Translations under genes and position numbers: made by a program
In this document: in pieces, positions 21,716 through 32,552 of the stretch
How positions within the stretch are numbered: position 1 is the first letter of the stretch
Layout of the letters: the number at the start of each line of letters is the position of its first letter
The notes under the pieces: generated by a model
What the model was told of the DNA's origin: nothing
What the model saw: the letters and a program-made list of their open reading frames with translations, nothing else
Databases searched by the model: none
DNA from: Tillandsia leiboldiana
Lineage: Eukaryota; Streptophyta; Magnoliopsida; Poales; Bromeliaceae
Reading direction: 5' to 3'
Assembly (NCBI GenBank): GCA_029204045.2
Contig: JAQNDB010000161.1
Span: 59,234-123,233, forward strand
Length of the DNA: 64,000 nucleotides

Positions 21716-22159
21716 CTGCTAGAAGGAAAATGATCCACGTGATCACCATTGCTATTGGTTTCTTGTGAAAGGAAATCCTGTGAGCAACAACTCAAGAACA
21801 CGAAAAATTGTTAATTTTCAAAAATTTGAAAAATTGTACCCAAACAAACATTATCGTGTACAGAGACTAGGAATCAAATTAGTTTTGCAAAAGGAATTTT
21901 AAAAATAGATCAATTGCATGATTTTGGAAAATTCCCATTATATGCCCTAAAACCGAAATTTTTGAAATCGAAGACCAAAAATCCGTTTATCTTGAGAATA
22001 CCTAGCATATAATCAAAACTAATCTACCCAGAGTTCTTATTTCAAAAGAAATTTGATCAAAAATCATCCACAAACGAAATTGATACAAGAAATTCATCAC
22101 GTTTTGAGGAGGAATAAGAAAAACGGTGAAAAACCGAGATTTTGATCAATAAAACTTAC
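21716..22159 (-). other. Predicted intron upstream of the env-position ORF
   Basis: On the minus strand the donor is CCAA/GTAAGT (GT at 22159-22158) and the acceptor is TTTTCCTTCTAGCAG/CTATGG (AG at 21717-21716). The 444-bp interval is strongly AT-rich with T-rich runs, as in plant introns. The initiator ATG sits two bases into the second exon. Splicing is predicted from sequence only. Confidence 0.6.
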
Positions 22160-22388
22160 TTGGAATCGAAGAACTTGAGTTTGAAAGCTTCCAAGATGGA
22201 TGAAATCTAGAGAGAGAAGCTCTGGAAACTTTGGAACAAAAGATTGGAGTAAAAGAAATCTAAACCCTTTTGTTCTTTATAAAACCCTAGCCGCGATCCG
22301 GATCAGTCCGTGATTACGATCCGGATCGGCTACCCGCAGTGAAAAAAACTGCGTTCGGGATCCGGATCGGCAGGTCCAATCCGGATCG
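22160..22388 (-). promoter_or_regulatory. Predicted internal promoter and leader exon of S1
   Basis: Reading the minus strand: GATCCGGATC at 22359-22368, 22318-22327 and 22295-22304 (plus a one-base variant at 22379-22388), then CTAGGGTTT (22290-22282), then TATAAA (22281-22276), then a leader of about 85 bases with CTCTCTCT ending at a GTAAGT donor. The LTR promoter has the same order: palindromes, CTAGGGTTT, TATAAATA. This suggests a second promoter for the env-position ORF. Transcription is inferred. Confidence 0.6.
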
Positions 22389-23327
22389 GCTTCAACTTTT
22401 TCTTTAAAAAAATTTCAGAGAAATTCTAGAAAAACCAGAAAAAGATTGTAAGCACTTTTGTGTATCAACTTTAAATGAAAATCATCGTTTCATACAACAA
22501 GAACTAGATTATACCAAATCTATCAATAACGTCCAACAAATGAAACGAAAATTTATAAAAATTAAATCCCTTAAAGTTGAACAACTTCAATTACATCTAA
22601 CTTGATCTTATGAGTAATGCCTTTATCAAATCATCAATTTGGTAAAGAAAATGAAATACAAAGATCAATAGATGTCTAACATCCCAGAAATTAGATGATG
22701 TATCTAGTCAATTTATTGAAGAGAGTGGCTCTTTGAGCATCTTTCATTAAAAATCCCACCTTATACCAACCTTGAAATTTTGACAGAGTCAAGTATTTCA
22801 ACATGCATTTTATTTAATCAAACTTGAAAAACCTTGCTTGGTATACATGTGGTAGCTGCACACAGTACTCGGACGACCGAGGTGGTAGCTCTTTCCTCCA
22901 TGTGGTGGTAGTTTTCACACTCCTCATTGGGATGTAACTCTTTCCACATCTTTTGAGCATAATACTTTTTCTTTGACTCCCCCTCAATTGGCTATCAATT
23001 ATTTAAGATATAAAGTATTTAGCCAAATATTGATCTCGATTTCATACTCGACTAAACAGTCAAATAAGATAAAATTAAACTATACCAAGAGATCATCGAG
23101 AGAGAAATTGACTTTGATCAAAACAAAGATGAGTTAATTGACATAAATGATCATTGCATCAAATGAAATATTTTGACATCTAAAGCATAATAGATTTCTA
23201 AATATATAAAAGGATGCAGTTAAAGTCAATCAAACTAATGCTCAATTAATATTCTATGTCTAAGCATAGATAATGAACAAAAATACAAAAACAAAACCTA
23301 ACATAAGCAAAAGTTTCAAAAAGAAGT
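22389..23327 (-). other. Non-coding spacer between S1 pol and the env-position unit
   Basis: AT-rich sequence with no supported ORF. A third PPT-like run, TTGAGGGGGAGTC on the minus strand, lies at 22975-22987 after TAGCCAA. A GGTGGTAGCT-type block occurs twice near 22848-22915. Confidence 0.5.
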
Positions 23328-25427
23328 TTATTTCAAGGAAAGCATTCCAATTGCTTTACGCAAATGAATAAAACGTTTTTGATCCAAAGGTTTTGTTAAA
23401 ATATCAGCTAATTGATCTTCAGTTGAAATATATGACAGTTGAAGAGTATTTGATTCAACTAGTTCTCTAAGAAAATGATATCTAAGTTCAATGTGTTTTG
23501 TTCTAGAGTGCAACACAGGGTTTTTGGAAATGTTTATAGCACTAGTGTTGTCACAAAAAATTGTTACCGAAGTTGCTGAAATCCGGAAGTCGCTCAACAC
23601 ACTTTTCATCCAAATGAGTTGGGTTGAACAACTACCCGCTGAAATATATTCCGCTTCGGCAGTCGAGAGTGCAATGCAGTTTTGCTTTTTACTATGCCAT
23701 GCAACAAGGCAATGACCAAGATAAAAACATGCACCACTCGTACTTTTCCGATCATCCACAGATCCTGCCCAATCGGCATCTGAGTATCCAATAATATCTA
23801 AACTTGTTCCCATAGGATACCAAATTCCGAAATTTATGGTTCCTTTAATGTATCGGATGATCCGTTTCACCGCTTTCAGGTGAACCTCCTTTGGTGCAGA
23901 TTGATATCTCGCGCAGATCCCAACACCAAAAGATATATCCGGGCGACTAGCCGTGAGGTAAAGTAGACTTCCAATCATACTCCGATAAAGTTTCTCGTCT
24001 ACATTCTCACTAAAAGATTCACTTCCTAATCCTTTATTGCTAGTTCCCATTGGAGTTGGAAAATCTTAACAAATTTCTAGATCAAACTTTTTGACCAACT
24101 CCAAAGCATACTTGGATTGACACAAATGGATGCCTTCGTCACTCTGTTTCACTTGCAATCCAAGGAAATAATTCAATTCGCCCATCATTGACATCTCAAA
24201 TTCGCTTTCCATGGTTTCAGCGAATTTAGAAGCATCATTATCCTTTGTTGCTCCAAAAACAATGTCATCGACATAGATTTGTGCAACAATGAAGTTATTT
24301 TGATAATGCTTCACAAAGAGAGTCCTGTCAGCTCCCCCTCGAGTATAGCCCTTATCCAATAGGTGCTTTGTTAGCCTTTCGTACCATGCTCGCGGTGCTT
24401 GTTTTAAACCGTAAAGAGCATTTTTCAAACGAAAAACATGGTTAGGTAGTTTACAGTCTACAAAACCTTTCGGTTGAGCCACATAAACTTCCTCATTTAA
24501 AAACCCATTTAAAAACGCGCTCTTAACGTCCATTTGAAATAATTTTATTTTAAAATGACAAGCTATCGCGAATAAGATACGAATGGACTCGAGTCTAGCT
24601 ACAGGGGCGAAAGTTTCATCAAAGTCTATACCTTCTACTTGAGAGTAGCCTTGAGCAACTAAACGTGCTTTGTTCCTGATGATGGTACCATCTTCATTTT
24701 TCTTATTCTTGAAAATCCATTTGGTACCTATCACATTGTGTTGCTTTGGAGGCTTTGTTAATTCCCAGACTTTGTTTCGCTCAAACTGATGGAGCTCTTC
24801 CTGCATTGCTTTAATCCAGTAGTCATCCTGAAGAGCTTCATCGATGTTCTTTGGTTCGATCAAGGAAACGTAGCAAGCGAATCCGCAAACCAACTGTCTC
24901 CGAGTTTTGACTCCTTCTTGTGGGTCTCCAATGATGTTTGATTCAGGATGATCCTTGGAGATTCGTAACGTTTGTTGTAACGGAGTACTCGGAGGTACAT
25001 GAGATGATTCCTGCATATCAGATAAACTTGAAGAACCATTAGATGCATCATTAATATTGGAAGTATTATCATGAGAAGATGCACTTACAGGAGTATCATC
25101 ATCAAGAGAGATATCGAGGGTAGATTTTTCAGATGCAAAGTGAAAAGCTTCATCTACTTTAACATTTATAGATTCTACAATCGTTTTAGATTCCATGTTA
25201 AATACCCGATATGCTCTGCTATTTGTAGAATAACCCAAAAAGATCCCTTCGTCACTTCGAGAATCGAACTTACCAAGATTTTCGCGATCACGCAAAATAA
25301 AACATCGAGTCCCAAAGATACGAAAGTATTTGATATCCGGTTTTCTACTAAACCACAGCTCATATGGTGTATTTAAAGTTCCTGGGCGCAAATACACTCG
25401 ATTAATGACATAAACAGCGGTGTTCAC
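23328..25427 (-). pseudogene. S1 pol 3' part: copia reverse transcriptase and RNase H
   Basis: From 25427 downward the frame continues the end of integrase (TAVYVINRVYLRPGTLNTPYELWF), then a linker and reverse transcriptase (KWIFKNKKNEDG, RLVAQGYSQVEGIDFDETFAPV, YGLKQAPRAWYE, and the YVDD catalytic motif near 24270). A TAA at about 24066 interrupts the frame just before FPTPMG. RNase H follows to 23328, with SDADWAG, KSTSGACFYLG, WHSKKQ and ALSTAEAEY. The order INT-RT-RH is that of Ty1/copia. The upstream half lies beyond insertion E (35830 onward); the GTGAA target site (TTCAC on plus) is duplicated at the break. Confidence 0.93.
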
Positions 25428-25980
25428 TGTCACGCCCCGGGGTCGAAACTGCGACCCGGGCTCGCTAACAGATCCGCCATCTATACGGAAACTGCCGTAC
25501 AGACGAAGCGTCTAACCTGCAAAAAGAATCAACTACAGTATACAGATATCAGAGCTGAAAGTAACTACTAAAAACTGAAATCCAAACACTGTACAACTGA
25601 AAATAAATACAACACCCATCTCCCAAATACGATCGTATAAAAAGTCCTCTGATACAAAACTCAAAAGGGAGATATCTCCAATAATACATCAGTGTACAAA
25701 CTCTCGATACAAATATCCTCACTACATCAATCTCTCAAACTGTAAAATAAAGTACAACTCTATACCTCGCAACAAAGGTCTCTCAACAGCGGAAAAAGAA
25801 GTAAACTAATCTACTGAGGCTCTCCTCTGAAGGGGTACCGCTACACTCCAATGACGGGTAGGGAACTAGCTCGCGACTCCCTCGCCTCGGTCAGAAGGAT
25901 CAGCAACTGGAGCAACAGGAACAGGAGAAGAAGTTCCTGGGGAAAAAGACACCACGACGGGTGTGAGAACTACTTCCCAC

Positions 25981-26036
25981 AGTAGTTCTCAGTGGGTGCC
26001 GTCAACAAGCCCAACGGTCTGCCCACTAAGTCTACT
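25981..26036 (-). other. Conserved LTR hairpin, E 3' LTR copy
   Basis: AGTGGG (25991-25996) pairs with CCCACT (26022-26027), with inner CCGT/ACGG and outer AGTAG/CTACT pairings. The 5' LTR copy is at 33022-33076. Confidence 0.55.
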
Positions 26037-27239
26037 AGAGGTAAAAGATAACAGTGCAATGAAATCTAAACAAGAAAAGCTGGAGCTACTCTACAGCTAC
26101 CATACCTCTATCTAGATACTCAAAAAGTGGAACAGATGAAAGTAAAAGAGACCACTCGCACCCAAGGTGCTCAATAGACCCAATCGAACTGACTGCCTCA
26201 TAGGGTCCAGTCAAGCCTGCGCCTGTCAACTAGGAACGCGCCTGCCCACTACCACACATCCCCATGAGGACGGGATTTACGTGGGGCGTCCTGCCCGACT
26301 AACTCACCCCTCGCGCAAAACTGCCTCAACAGGCCCATCGTATCCACAGTGGCATCTCAGGGACGCGACTCTAACTGAGGAAAACGGCGCGGCATAGAGT
26401 ATCACAAATTGGCATAAGCAGGCTATAGTCAAAAACCACGCTCACTCCTAGAACGGTAGGACTCAAGATCCCCAAATATCCCGCACAACAGTCGGAGCAC
26501 TCTCTACGACTCAGCTGAATCAGCTCACACGGAACACGAGACACTAGCCTCTCCAACAGCTCGCAGCACGAGGCACACTGGCTGGAGGTACTCCACAGCC
26601 AGGAACGACCCACAACTCAAGCTAACAGTACTAGTCGGACAACACTCAACGACCTGGGATCACCGTTAACCCCAACGGTTCCCAACAAGAAGAACCGGAA
26701 GATACTCGACGGCCCGGGATTGCCGTCTACGCAACGGCTCCCACCACGACGGCACAACAGGGAAACAAGACCTCCCGGGACTACCGTTTACCCAAACGGC
26801 TCCCGGCACAGATACGCAACCCAGTACAACTACCAGACTCCACTCTGCTCCCAGGCAAGAGTGTAAGAGCATCCCACACTAAAAACAAGTCCCGACCTCT
26901 CGGCCCACTACCCGGGCGAGAAAACACTATGTCCAGGGATGAAGGAACAGTGTGGATGTCTAAGCATAAATAACCCTAGCCCAAGTGAGGGTTTTCTACT
27001 GGTCTGGTTACACATGCAACATATGACGGGGGTGCTAGGTCAAGTTCCAAGATAGCTGTATCAACAGATGATAAAAGGAATAACAATTCCTACAATCTAG
27101 CATGCTACACTAGAAGATAAACTAACATGCATAGTCCTACATCAGTAGAAATACTGTACAGTCCAGAAAACTTGGAGATAAGGCCACCCACCTCGATTTG
27201 CCACCAATTGCTCGTAGACACTTGCAATTGGCCTCCACG

Positions 27240-27670
27240 CGATCCGCACGCAAAACGGGGCACGCCGTCGGAGTCCGCACGCAAAACGGAGCACGCTGCC
27301 GGAGTCCGCACCAAAAACGGAGTCTGCACGAGAAACGGTGCACGGCGCCGGAGTCCGCACACAAAACGGAGTCCGCACGCAAAACGGTGCACGGCGCCGG
27401 AGTCCGCACGCAAAACGGTGCACGGTGCCAGGATCCGCACGCAAAACGGAGTCCGCACGCAAAACGGTGCACGGTGCCGGAGTCCGCACGCAAAACGGTG
27501 CACGGTGCCGGAGTCCGCACGCAAAACGGAGTCCGCACGCAAAACGCTGCACGGTGCCGGAGTCCGCACGCAAAACGGTGCACGGTGCCGGAATCCGCAC
27601 GCAAAACGGAGTCCGCACGCAAAACGATGCACGGTGCCGGAGTTCGCACGCAAAACGGTGCACGGTGCCC
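27240..27670 (-). repeat. Mixed 31-bp and 18-bp repeat array in the 3' LTR of E
   Basis: Two unit types alternate: GGAGTCCGCACGCAAAAC (18 bp) and the same followed by GGTGCACGGTGCC (31 bp). The copy in the 5' LTR (34252-34632) is about 50 bp shorter with a different unit order, so units were gained or lost after insertion. Confidence 0.85.
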
Positions 27671-27990
27671 AACACAGAAAAGAGCAATAGGGTCAGTTAC
27701 AGTCTAAAAGAACGCTCCAAAAACCGTACAAAAATACAGAAAAACCAACGCACGGGGCCTACCCGTTTGCGCCGCCGTCGCCGAAACGCTCCGCCGGGCG
27801 ACCTCGCACGCAAAACGAGGTCCACGACGCGCCGCCGCACCTCACGCAACCCCCCTCCCTCACTCCCTCTCGCTCTCGGGTGGAGAAGAAAGAAAGAAAA
27901 GGAGAAAGATGGCGGTGCGGGGAGGAAGAAGAAGAAGAAAAGGAGGGGGAGAGAAAGTGGTCCACGGGCCTTTGGTGCACGGTGGACCGC

Positions 27991-28009
27991 CCAATGGGGC
28001 CTTCCCACG
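27991..28009 (-). promoter_or_regulatory. ERSE-I element in the 3' LTR of E
   Basis: CCAAT-N9-CCACG is exact here and in the 5' LTR (34955-34973). A second copy with CCAAC is at 28200-28218. Confidence 0.6.
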
Positions 28010-28864
28010 GCTGGTCCACACGCAGGGGCGCGCGCACCAGGCGCAGCGCGCGCCGCCGCCCGCCACGCGGCCGCGTCACCGCGCGCCACGTGGCGCGCGG
28101 CCGTCACGCGCCACACGGGCGCGTGACACCGTGCCCCGCGCAGGCGCGGGACACCACGCGCGCCACACGGGCGCGTCCCCGCCCACGCCCGCGCGGGCGC
28201 CAACTGGGGGCTGCCACGTGGCGGCCCCTGCTCTGACCACGCAGGCGCGCGTTCCCAACGAGCGCCAGCTAGCGCGCACTGCGCAGCGCGCCGCCGCCCA
28301 CCTCGGGATCCGTGCCGCGCCACGCCTCGATGAACGTGCCGTTTTGCCTCGAAAAACACGCACTTCATCCGGGCTCCAAATCCAACAAATAAATAGTCCA
28401 TTCTTAGCGATTTCGCGCGCTGAATCCAAAAACGATGTCCATTTTCCCAAATTCCCATCCGAAAATTTGCCGAATGCCCACTCGATCCGATTTTCGCGCC
28501 GGGTCCATTTTTAAAGTCCGATTTACCAAATTCCAACTCTAAAAATTCCCGAAGGCGACCGGAGAGGTAAACTTTTATCCGGACTTCACCCGGATTCTAA
28601 TTTTGACATCTGAATCACGCGAAATCACTTCTAAACACCCGACGGGTCCTCCAACTTCCCACGGGGTCTCAATTTAAGCCCGAAGTCCACCACTTGTGTC
28701 CAAATTGCGCGCAACCCACGCAGGCCTCCAGTGATGCAAGCAAATCCCAACTTGCATCACAAATCCATTTCTGGGCCCCCAACACGCGCACCAACACCCC
28801 CAACGGCGACCGAAAGCTGCCCAACAACCAGCAACTCCTACGCCGGGGATTCCGGGACCTCACA

Positions 28865-28876
28865 TCCTCCCCCACT
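28865..28876 (-). other. Polypurine tract of E
   Basis: AGTGGGGGAGGA on the minus strand abuts the LTR start TGTGAGG. The conserved TTTCGAGGACGAAAC motif lies just before it. Confidence 0.85.
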
Positions 28877-29620
28877 AAAAGAAAGTTTCGTCCTCGAAAC
28901 TAGATCAAGCCCATCAGGAGTCAAGAATACCACGGCTAGGTATCTAACAATACGCCTCCAGCTCCCCAAACTCCACTCGCTCCTTGTGATTACTCCGCAA
29001 CAACAACAACAAGTACGGTATGACCCGATATGCAATTCTCTCATCTCTCGAGCCAGAAATTACAACGGGCGTCCCTCGTACTCCAATAATCACAGATCTC
29101 AAAGGGGCAAGTAAATCACGGCGAGGAAAAACACATCACTACTGAGCTGAGACGTGAAAAACCAAGGGCTCCACTAAAAGGCTGGGGAAAAACTGAAATA
29201 ACCACAAGTGTAATACGCACCAAATCACAACATGGTGCCACCCTCAACAAGACGACCCGAAGCATACCCGCAGACTCGTCCAATAAGGAAGGGAAATCCA
29301 ATAAGTTGGGGTCTTCACTCGGTCACTTCCCGATCCAAAACCACCCGAGTGGACTACTCAACTGCAGGCTACCCTCAAAAGGGATCCTCAAGAGACACAA
29401 TCTCGTGCCACAGTTGGTCGCTCAACATGCTATCATGACCCCAACGGACCCACGGGTCGAAGTCGATCCCTCAACTCACAAAGAACACCCTGACGGGGAC
29501 CAAACCGTCGGTGAACGGGACTGAAAACTGGCTCGCAAGGCGATCATAAAGCTGATGCCCAAAACTCGCGGTCAAAAGTCCGAATCATCCAAAAACTCTC
29601 ACCGTTGTGTACCTACAACG
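28877..29620 (-). pseudogene. Decayed end of E pol (integrase C-terminus/chromodomain)
   Basis: On the minus strand, REL followed by a scrambled WRSNHKERVEFGELE segment (about 28950-29050) matches the end of the B chromodomain (LWSSHDEREATWELE). Upstream, near 29180-29310, a weak match to the GPFEVLERLGPVAYRLALP region can be seen. Frameshifts and stops are frequent. From about 29320 to 29620 I see nothing I can assign. Confidence 0.5.
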
Positions 29621-29985
29621 TGGCATCACTGCCGGGCACCAACAGCGTGGCATCACTGCCGTGCACCAACGGCGTGGCATCACCACCGTGTATCAACGGT
29701 GTGGCATCACCACCGTGTATCAACGGTGTGGCATCACCACCGTGTATCAACGGCGTGGCATCACCACCGTGTATCAACGGCGTGGCATCACCACCGTGTA
29801 TCAACGGCGTGGCATCACCACCGTGTATCAACGGTGTGGCATCATCACCGTGTATCAACGGCGTGGCATCACCACCGTGTATCAACGGCGTGGCATCACC
29901 ACCGTGTATCAACGGCGTGGCATCACCACCGTGTATCAACGGTGTGGCATCATCACCGTGTATCAACGGTGTGGTATCACTCAAG
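29620..29985 (-). repeat. 27-bp minisatellite inside E
   Basis: About 13 units of 27 bp contain CGTGGCATCACCACCGTGTATCAA. The first units (29622-29690) read ACTGCCG..CACCAA and are more diverged; the central ones are nearly identical. Since 27 is nine codons, all frames stay open, which explains 123-186 aa frames on both strands. It sits between the protease remnant and the pol end, where RT, RNase H and integrase should be. Confidence 0.9.
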
Positions 29986-30003
29986 CATCAAGGCCTCAGA
30001 TCC

Positions 30004-30190
30004 TCACAGTACTATAACCAACACTACTTCGAAATTCCGGAGCTGAGGAAGGGCCAAAAGATCAACAGGCAAAAACCAGGGCCCCAACTGCACTGGGCAG
30101 GACCAATAACACCCATCTATGTGCAACACGTGATCAGGTATCTGAACCTCACGAGCACAAGCTAAGGGTCCTATCTCTAGCCCATACATG
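30004..30190 (-). pseudogene. E protease remnant
   Basis: REVQIPDHVLHIDGCYWSCP, then VQLGPWFLPVDLLALPQL on the minus strand align with the C-terminal half of the B aspartic protease (VQIPDHTLHVEECCWSCPVQ). The catalytic DTGA motif is not found. Confidence 0.75.
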
Positions 30191-30760
30191 AATGCAAATG
30201 CCCTACAGAAGAAAAGAATGCAATGCTCCGGTAACAAATAACGCTCGAGTGCGTGTAGGGGAGATAAGATTAATACCTGCCACCACGTGGCTAGCTGCCC
30301 CCGAATCCTCGTCCTGTGTGACATAGACGCTCCCGCTCGGGGGTGGTCGTCCATCGGACTGCCGCGAAGAAGTGGCCCTAACTATCTGGCCATAACCTGT
30401 CGAAGCTCCGCCTGTCTGGAAGAGCGGAGGAGGAGGAGCCGAAGCTGCCCAAGCGACTGATGACCCCGCTTTAGGACAAGACCATGATCCGTGCCCTGCC
30501 TGTGGTCACACTACGGCGCAGAATGCGGCCCACCACCAAGGACACAGTCATCCCGCTGCTGCTGCTGCTACATCGGCTGTGGAGAACCTCCTGGTCTCTG
30601 TCTCCTCTGGGACTCACAACCCTCAGACTGGAATCGTGGCGGCCCCAGGGTCTCGATCTACTCGACTGTCCAAACTCAGGCGGCACTGGATGCCTCTCCC
30701 CGGAGCTGGTCCCTAGCGCTCCGTCTATCTCTGACATGATCACTGATCCTCGGTCAACCC
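30191..30760 (-). pseudogene. E gag C-terminus and zinc-knuckle remnant
   Basis: On the minus strand the CVxxGGPHxxxxCD pattern that precedes the zinc knuckle in B can be made out near 30470-30560, with frameshifts and a stop. The remainder is a low-similarity linker; 30190-30380 shows nothing I can assign. Confidence 0.45.
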
Positions 30761-31124
30761 GCTAAGCATGCTCAATCGCTACATCTAACGTCGGCACCCG
30801 CCGAGAATACACCAAGTGATAGATATTCCCATGCAGTCCTTTCTCAACTAGCTCAACCTCCTGGGTCTCATCCAGGCGACATGGGGTACACGACTCGACA
30901 ATCGCCAAACTCGCGAACAAATTCCAAAAGAGGTCGACTCCCCTGCTGCAGGAGTCTAAGATCTCCTTCCAGTTTCTGCTTACACTGGCAGGAAAGAAGG
31001 CCCTGAGCCGCAAAGCACGAAACTGGTTCCAAGTCAACAACTGCGCTCCCAGTAGTCCAACAGGATGAACTCAACGCCACCAAATTTTGGCGTCCTGTCA
31101 GACCATCTCAATCTCACTAAAGCA
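30761..31124 (-). pseudogene. E gag capsid fragment
   Basis: QLLTWNQFRALRLRAFF and VELVEKGLHGNIYHLVYSRR on the minus strand align with the B gag (RQLPWSEFRRLILDTYF and VELFETGLRPEIYTLVHAQR). Upstream, a broken DAKIWWR matches the DADAWWRR motif. At least one frameshift separates the two parts. The rest of gag towards the N-terminus is replaced by the 55-bp array. Confidence 0.75.
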
Positions 31125-32552
31125 ACCACCTGGTAACTCGGCCAGGGCAAAGTGCCCACCTGGTAGCTCGGCCAGGAGCAATGCATCCATCTGGTAGCTC
31201 GGCCAGTGGGAAGTATCCTCCTGGTAACTCGGCCAGGGAAAAGTGCCCACCTGGTAGCTCGGCCAGGGGCAATGCATCCATCTGGTAGCTCGGCCAGTGG
31301 GAAGTATCCTCCTGGTAACTCGGCCAGGGCATCCATCTGGTAGCTCGGCCAGTGGGAAGTATCCTCCTGGTAACTCGGCCAGGGCATCCACCTGGTAGCT
31401 CGGCCAGTGGGAAGTATCCTCCTGATAACTCGGCCAGGGCATCCACCTGGTAGCTCGGCCAGTGGGAAGTATCCTCCTGGTAACTCGGCCAGGGCATCCA
31501 TCTGGTAGCTCGGCCAGTGGGAAGTATCCTCCTGGTAACTCGGCCAGGGCATCCATCTGGTAGCTCGGCCAGTGGGAAGTATCCTCCTGGTAACTCGGCC
31601 AGGGCATCCACCTGGTAGCTCGGCCAGTGGGAAGTATCCTCCTGGTAACTCGGCCAGGGCATCCACCTGGTAGCTCGGCCAGTGGGAAGTATCCTCCTGG
31701 TAACTCGGCCAGGGCATCCACCTGGTAGCTCGGCCAGTGGGAAGTATCCTCCTGGTAACTCGGCCAGGGCATCCACCTGGTAGCTCGGCCAGTGGGAAGT
31801 ATCCTCCTGGTAACTCGGCCAGGGCATCCACCTGGTAGCTCGGCCAGTGGGAAGTATCCTCCTGGTAACTCGGCCAGGGCATCCACCTGGTAGCTCGGCC
31901 AGTGGGAAGTATCCTCCTGGTAACTCGGCCAGGGCATCCACCTGGTAGCTCGGCCAGTGGGAAGTATCCTCCTGGTAACTCGGCCAGGGCATCCATCTGG
32001 TAGCTCGGCCAGTGGGGAGTATCCTCCTGGTAACTCGGCCAGGGAAAAGTGCCCACCTGGTAGCTCGGCCAGGGGCAATGCATCCATCTGGTAGCTCGGC
32101 CAGTGGGAAGTATCCTCCTGGTAACTCGGCCAGGGCATCCACCTGGTAGCTCGGCCAGTGGGAAGTATCCTCCTGGTAACTCGGCCAGGGCATCCATCTG
32201 GTAGCTCGGCCAGTGGGGAGTATCCTCCTGGTAACTCGGCCAGGGCATCCACCTGGTAGCTCGGCCAGTGGGAAGTATCCTCCTGGTAACTCGGCCAGGG
32301 CATCCATCTGGTAGCTCGGCCAGTGGGAAGTATCCTCCTGGTAACTCGGCTAGGGCATCCACCTGGTAGCTCGGCCAGTGGGAAGTATCCTCCTGGTAAC
32401 TCGGCCAGGGAAAAGTGCCCACCTGGTAGCTCGGCCAGGGGCAATGCATCCATCTGGTAGCTCGGCCAGTGGGAAGTATCCTCCTGGTAACTCGGCCAGG
32501 GCATCCACCTGGTAGCTCGGCCAGTGGGAAGTATCCTCCTGGTCCCGGGTCG
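31125..32552 (-). repeat. 55-bp minisatellite at the 5' end of E
   Basis: About 25 units of 55 bp contain GGTAGCTCGGCCAGTGGGAA then GTATCCTCCT then GGTAACTCGGCCAGGGCATC. Each unit is itself an imperfect duplication (30 + 25 bp) of CTGGTA-CTCGGCCAG. Longer variants with AAAAGTGCCCA and GGCAATG occur near both ends and in the middle. Since 55 is not a multiple of three, any frame reads all three phases in turn; no phase has a stop, so overlapping 396-535 aa frames arise. They have no start context, domain or codon bias and I do not call them genes. Confidence 0.92.

Larger units (their letters stand above)
25428..28864 (-). mobile_element. 3' LTR of E
   Basis: On the minus strand it begins TGTGAGGTCCCGG and ends CCCCGGGGCGTGACA, 3437 bp. 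It contains an exact ERSE-I (27991-28009), a CCAAC variant (28200-28218), a CT-rich run near 27850-27950, a 31/18-bp repeat array (27240-27670) and the conserved hairpin (25981-26036). No TATA box is clear. The frames of 100-280 aa here come from the repeat array and GC-rich sequence. Confidence 0.9.

Noticed and set aside
21714..21749. Signal peptide or membrane anchor (VITWIIFLLAAM) of the env-position ORF
   Set aside because: These codons lie across the predicted polypyrimidine tract and acceptor, so they are probably intronic.
27105..28536. Cys/Arg/Phe-rich frames and a 279-aa frame in the E LTR
   Set aside because: They cover the 31/18-bp repeat and GC-rich U3 and are shifted or altered in the second LTR copy.
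29620..29985. Possible CRISPR array (regular repeats)
   Set aside because: The units are contiguous 27-mers without unique spacers, inside a plant retrotransposon.
29555..30165. His-rich and Gly-Asp-rich repeat proteins of 123-186 aa
   Set aside because: Both strands and all phases of the 27-bp array are open; this is a property of the repeat.
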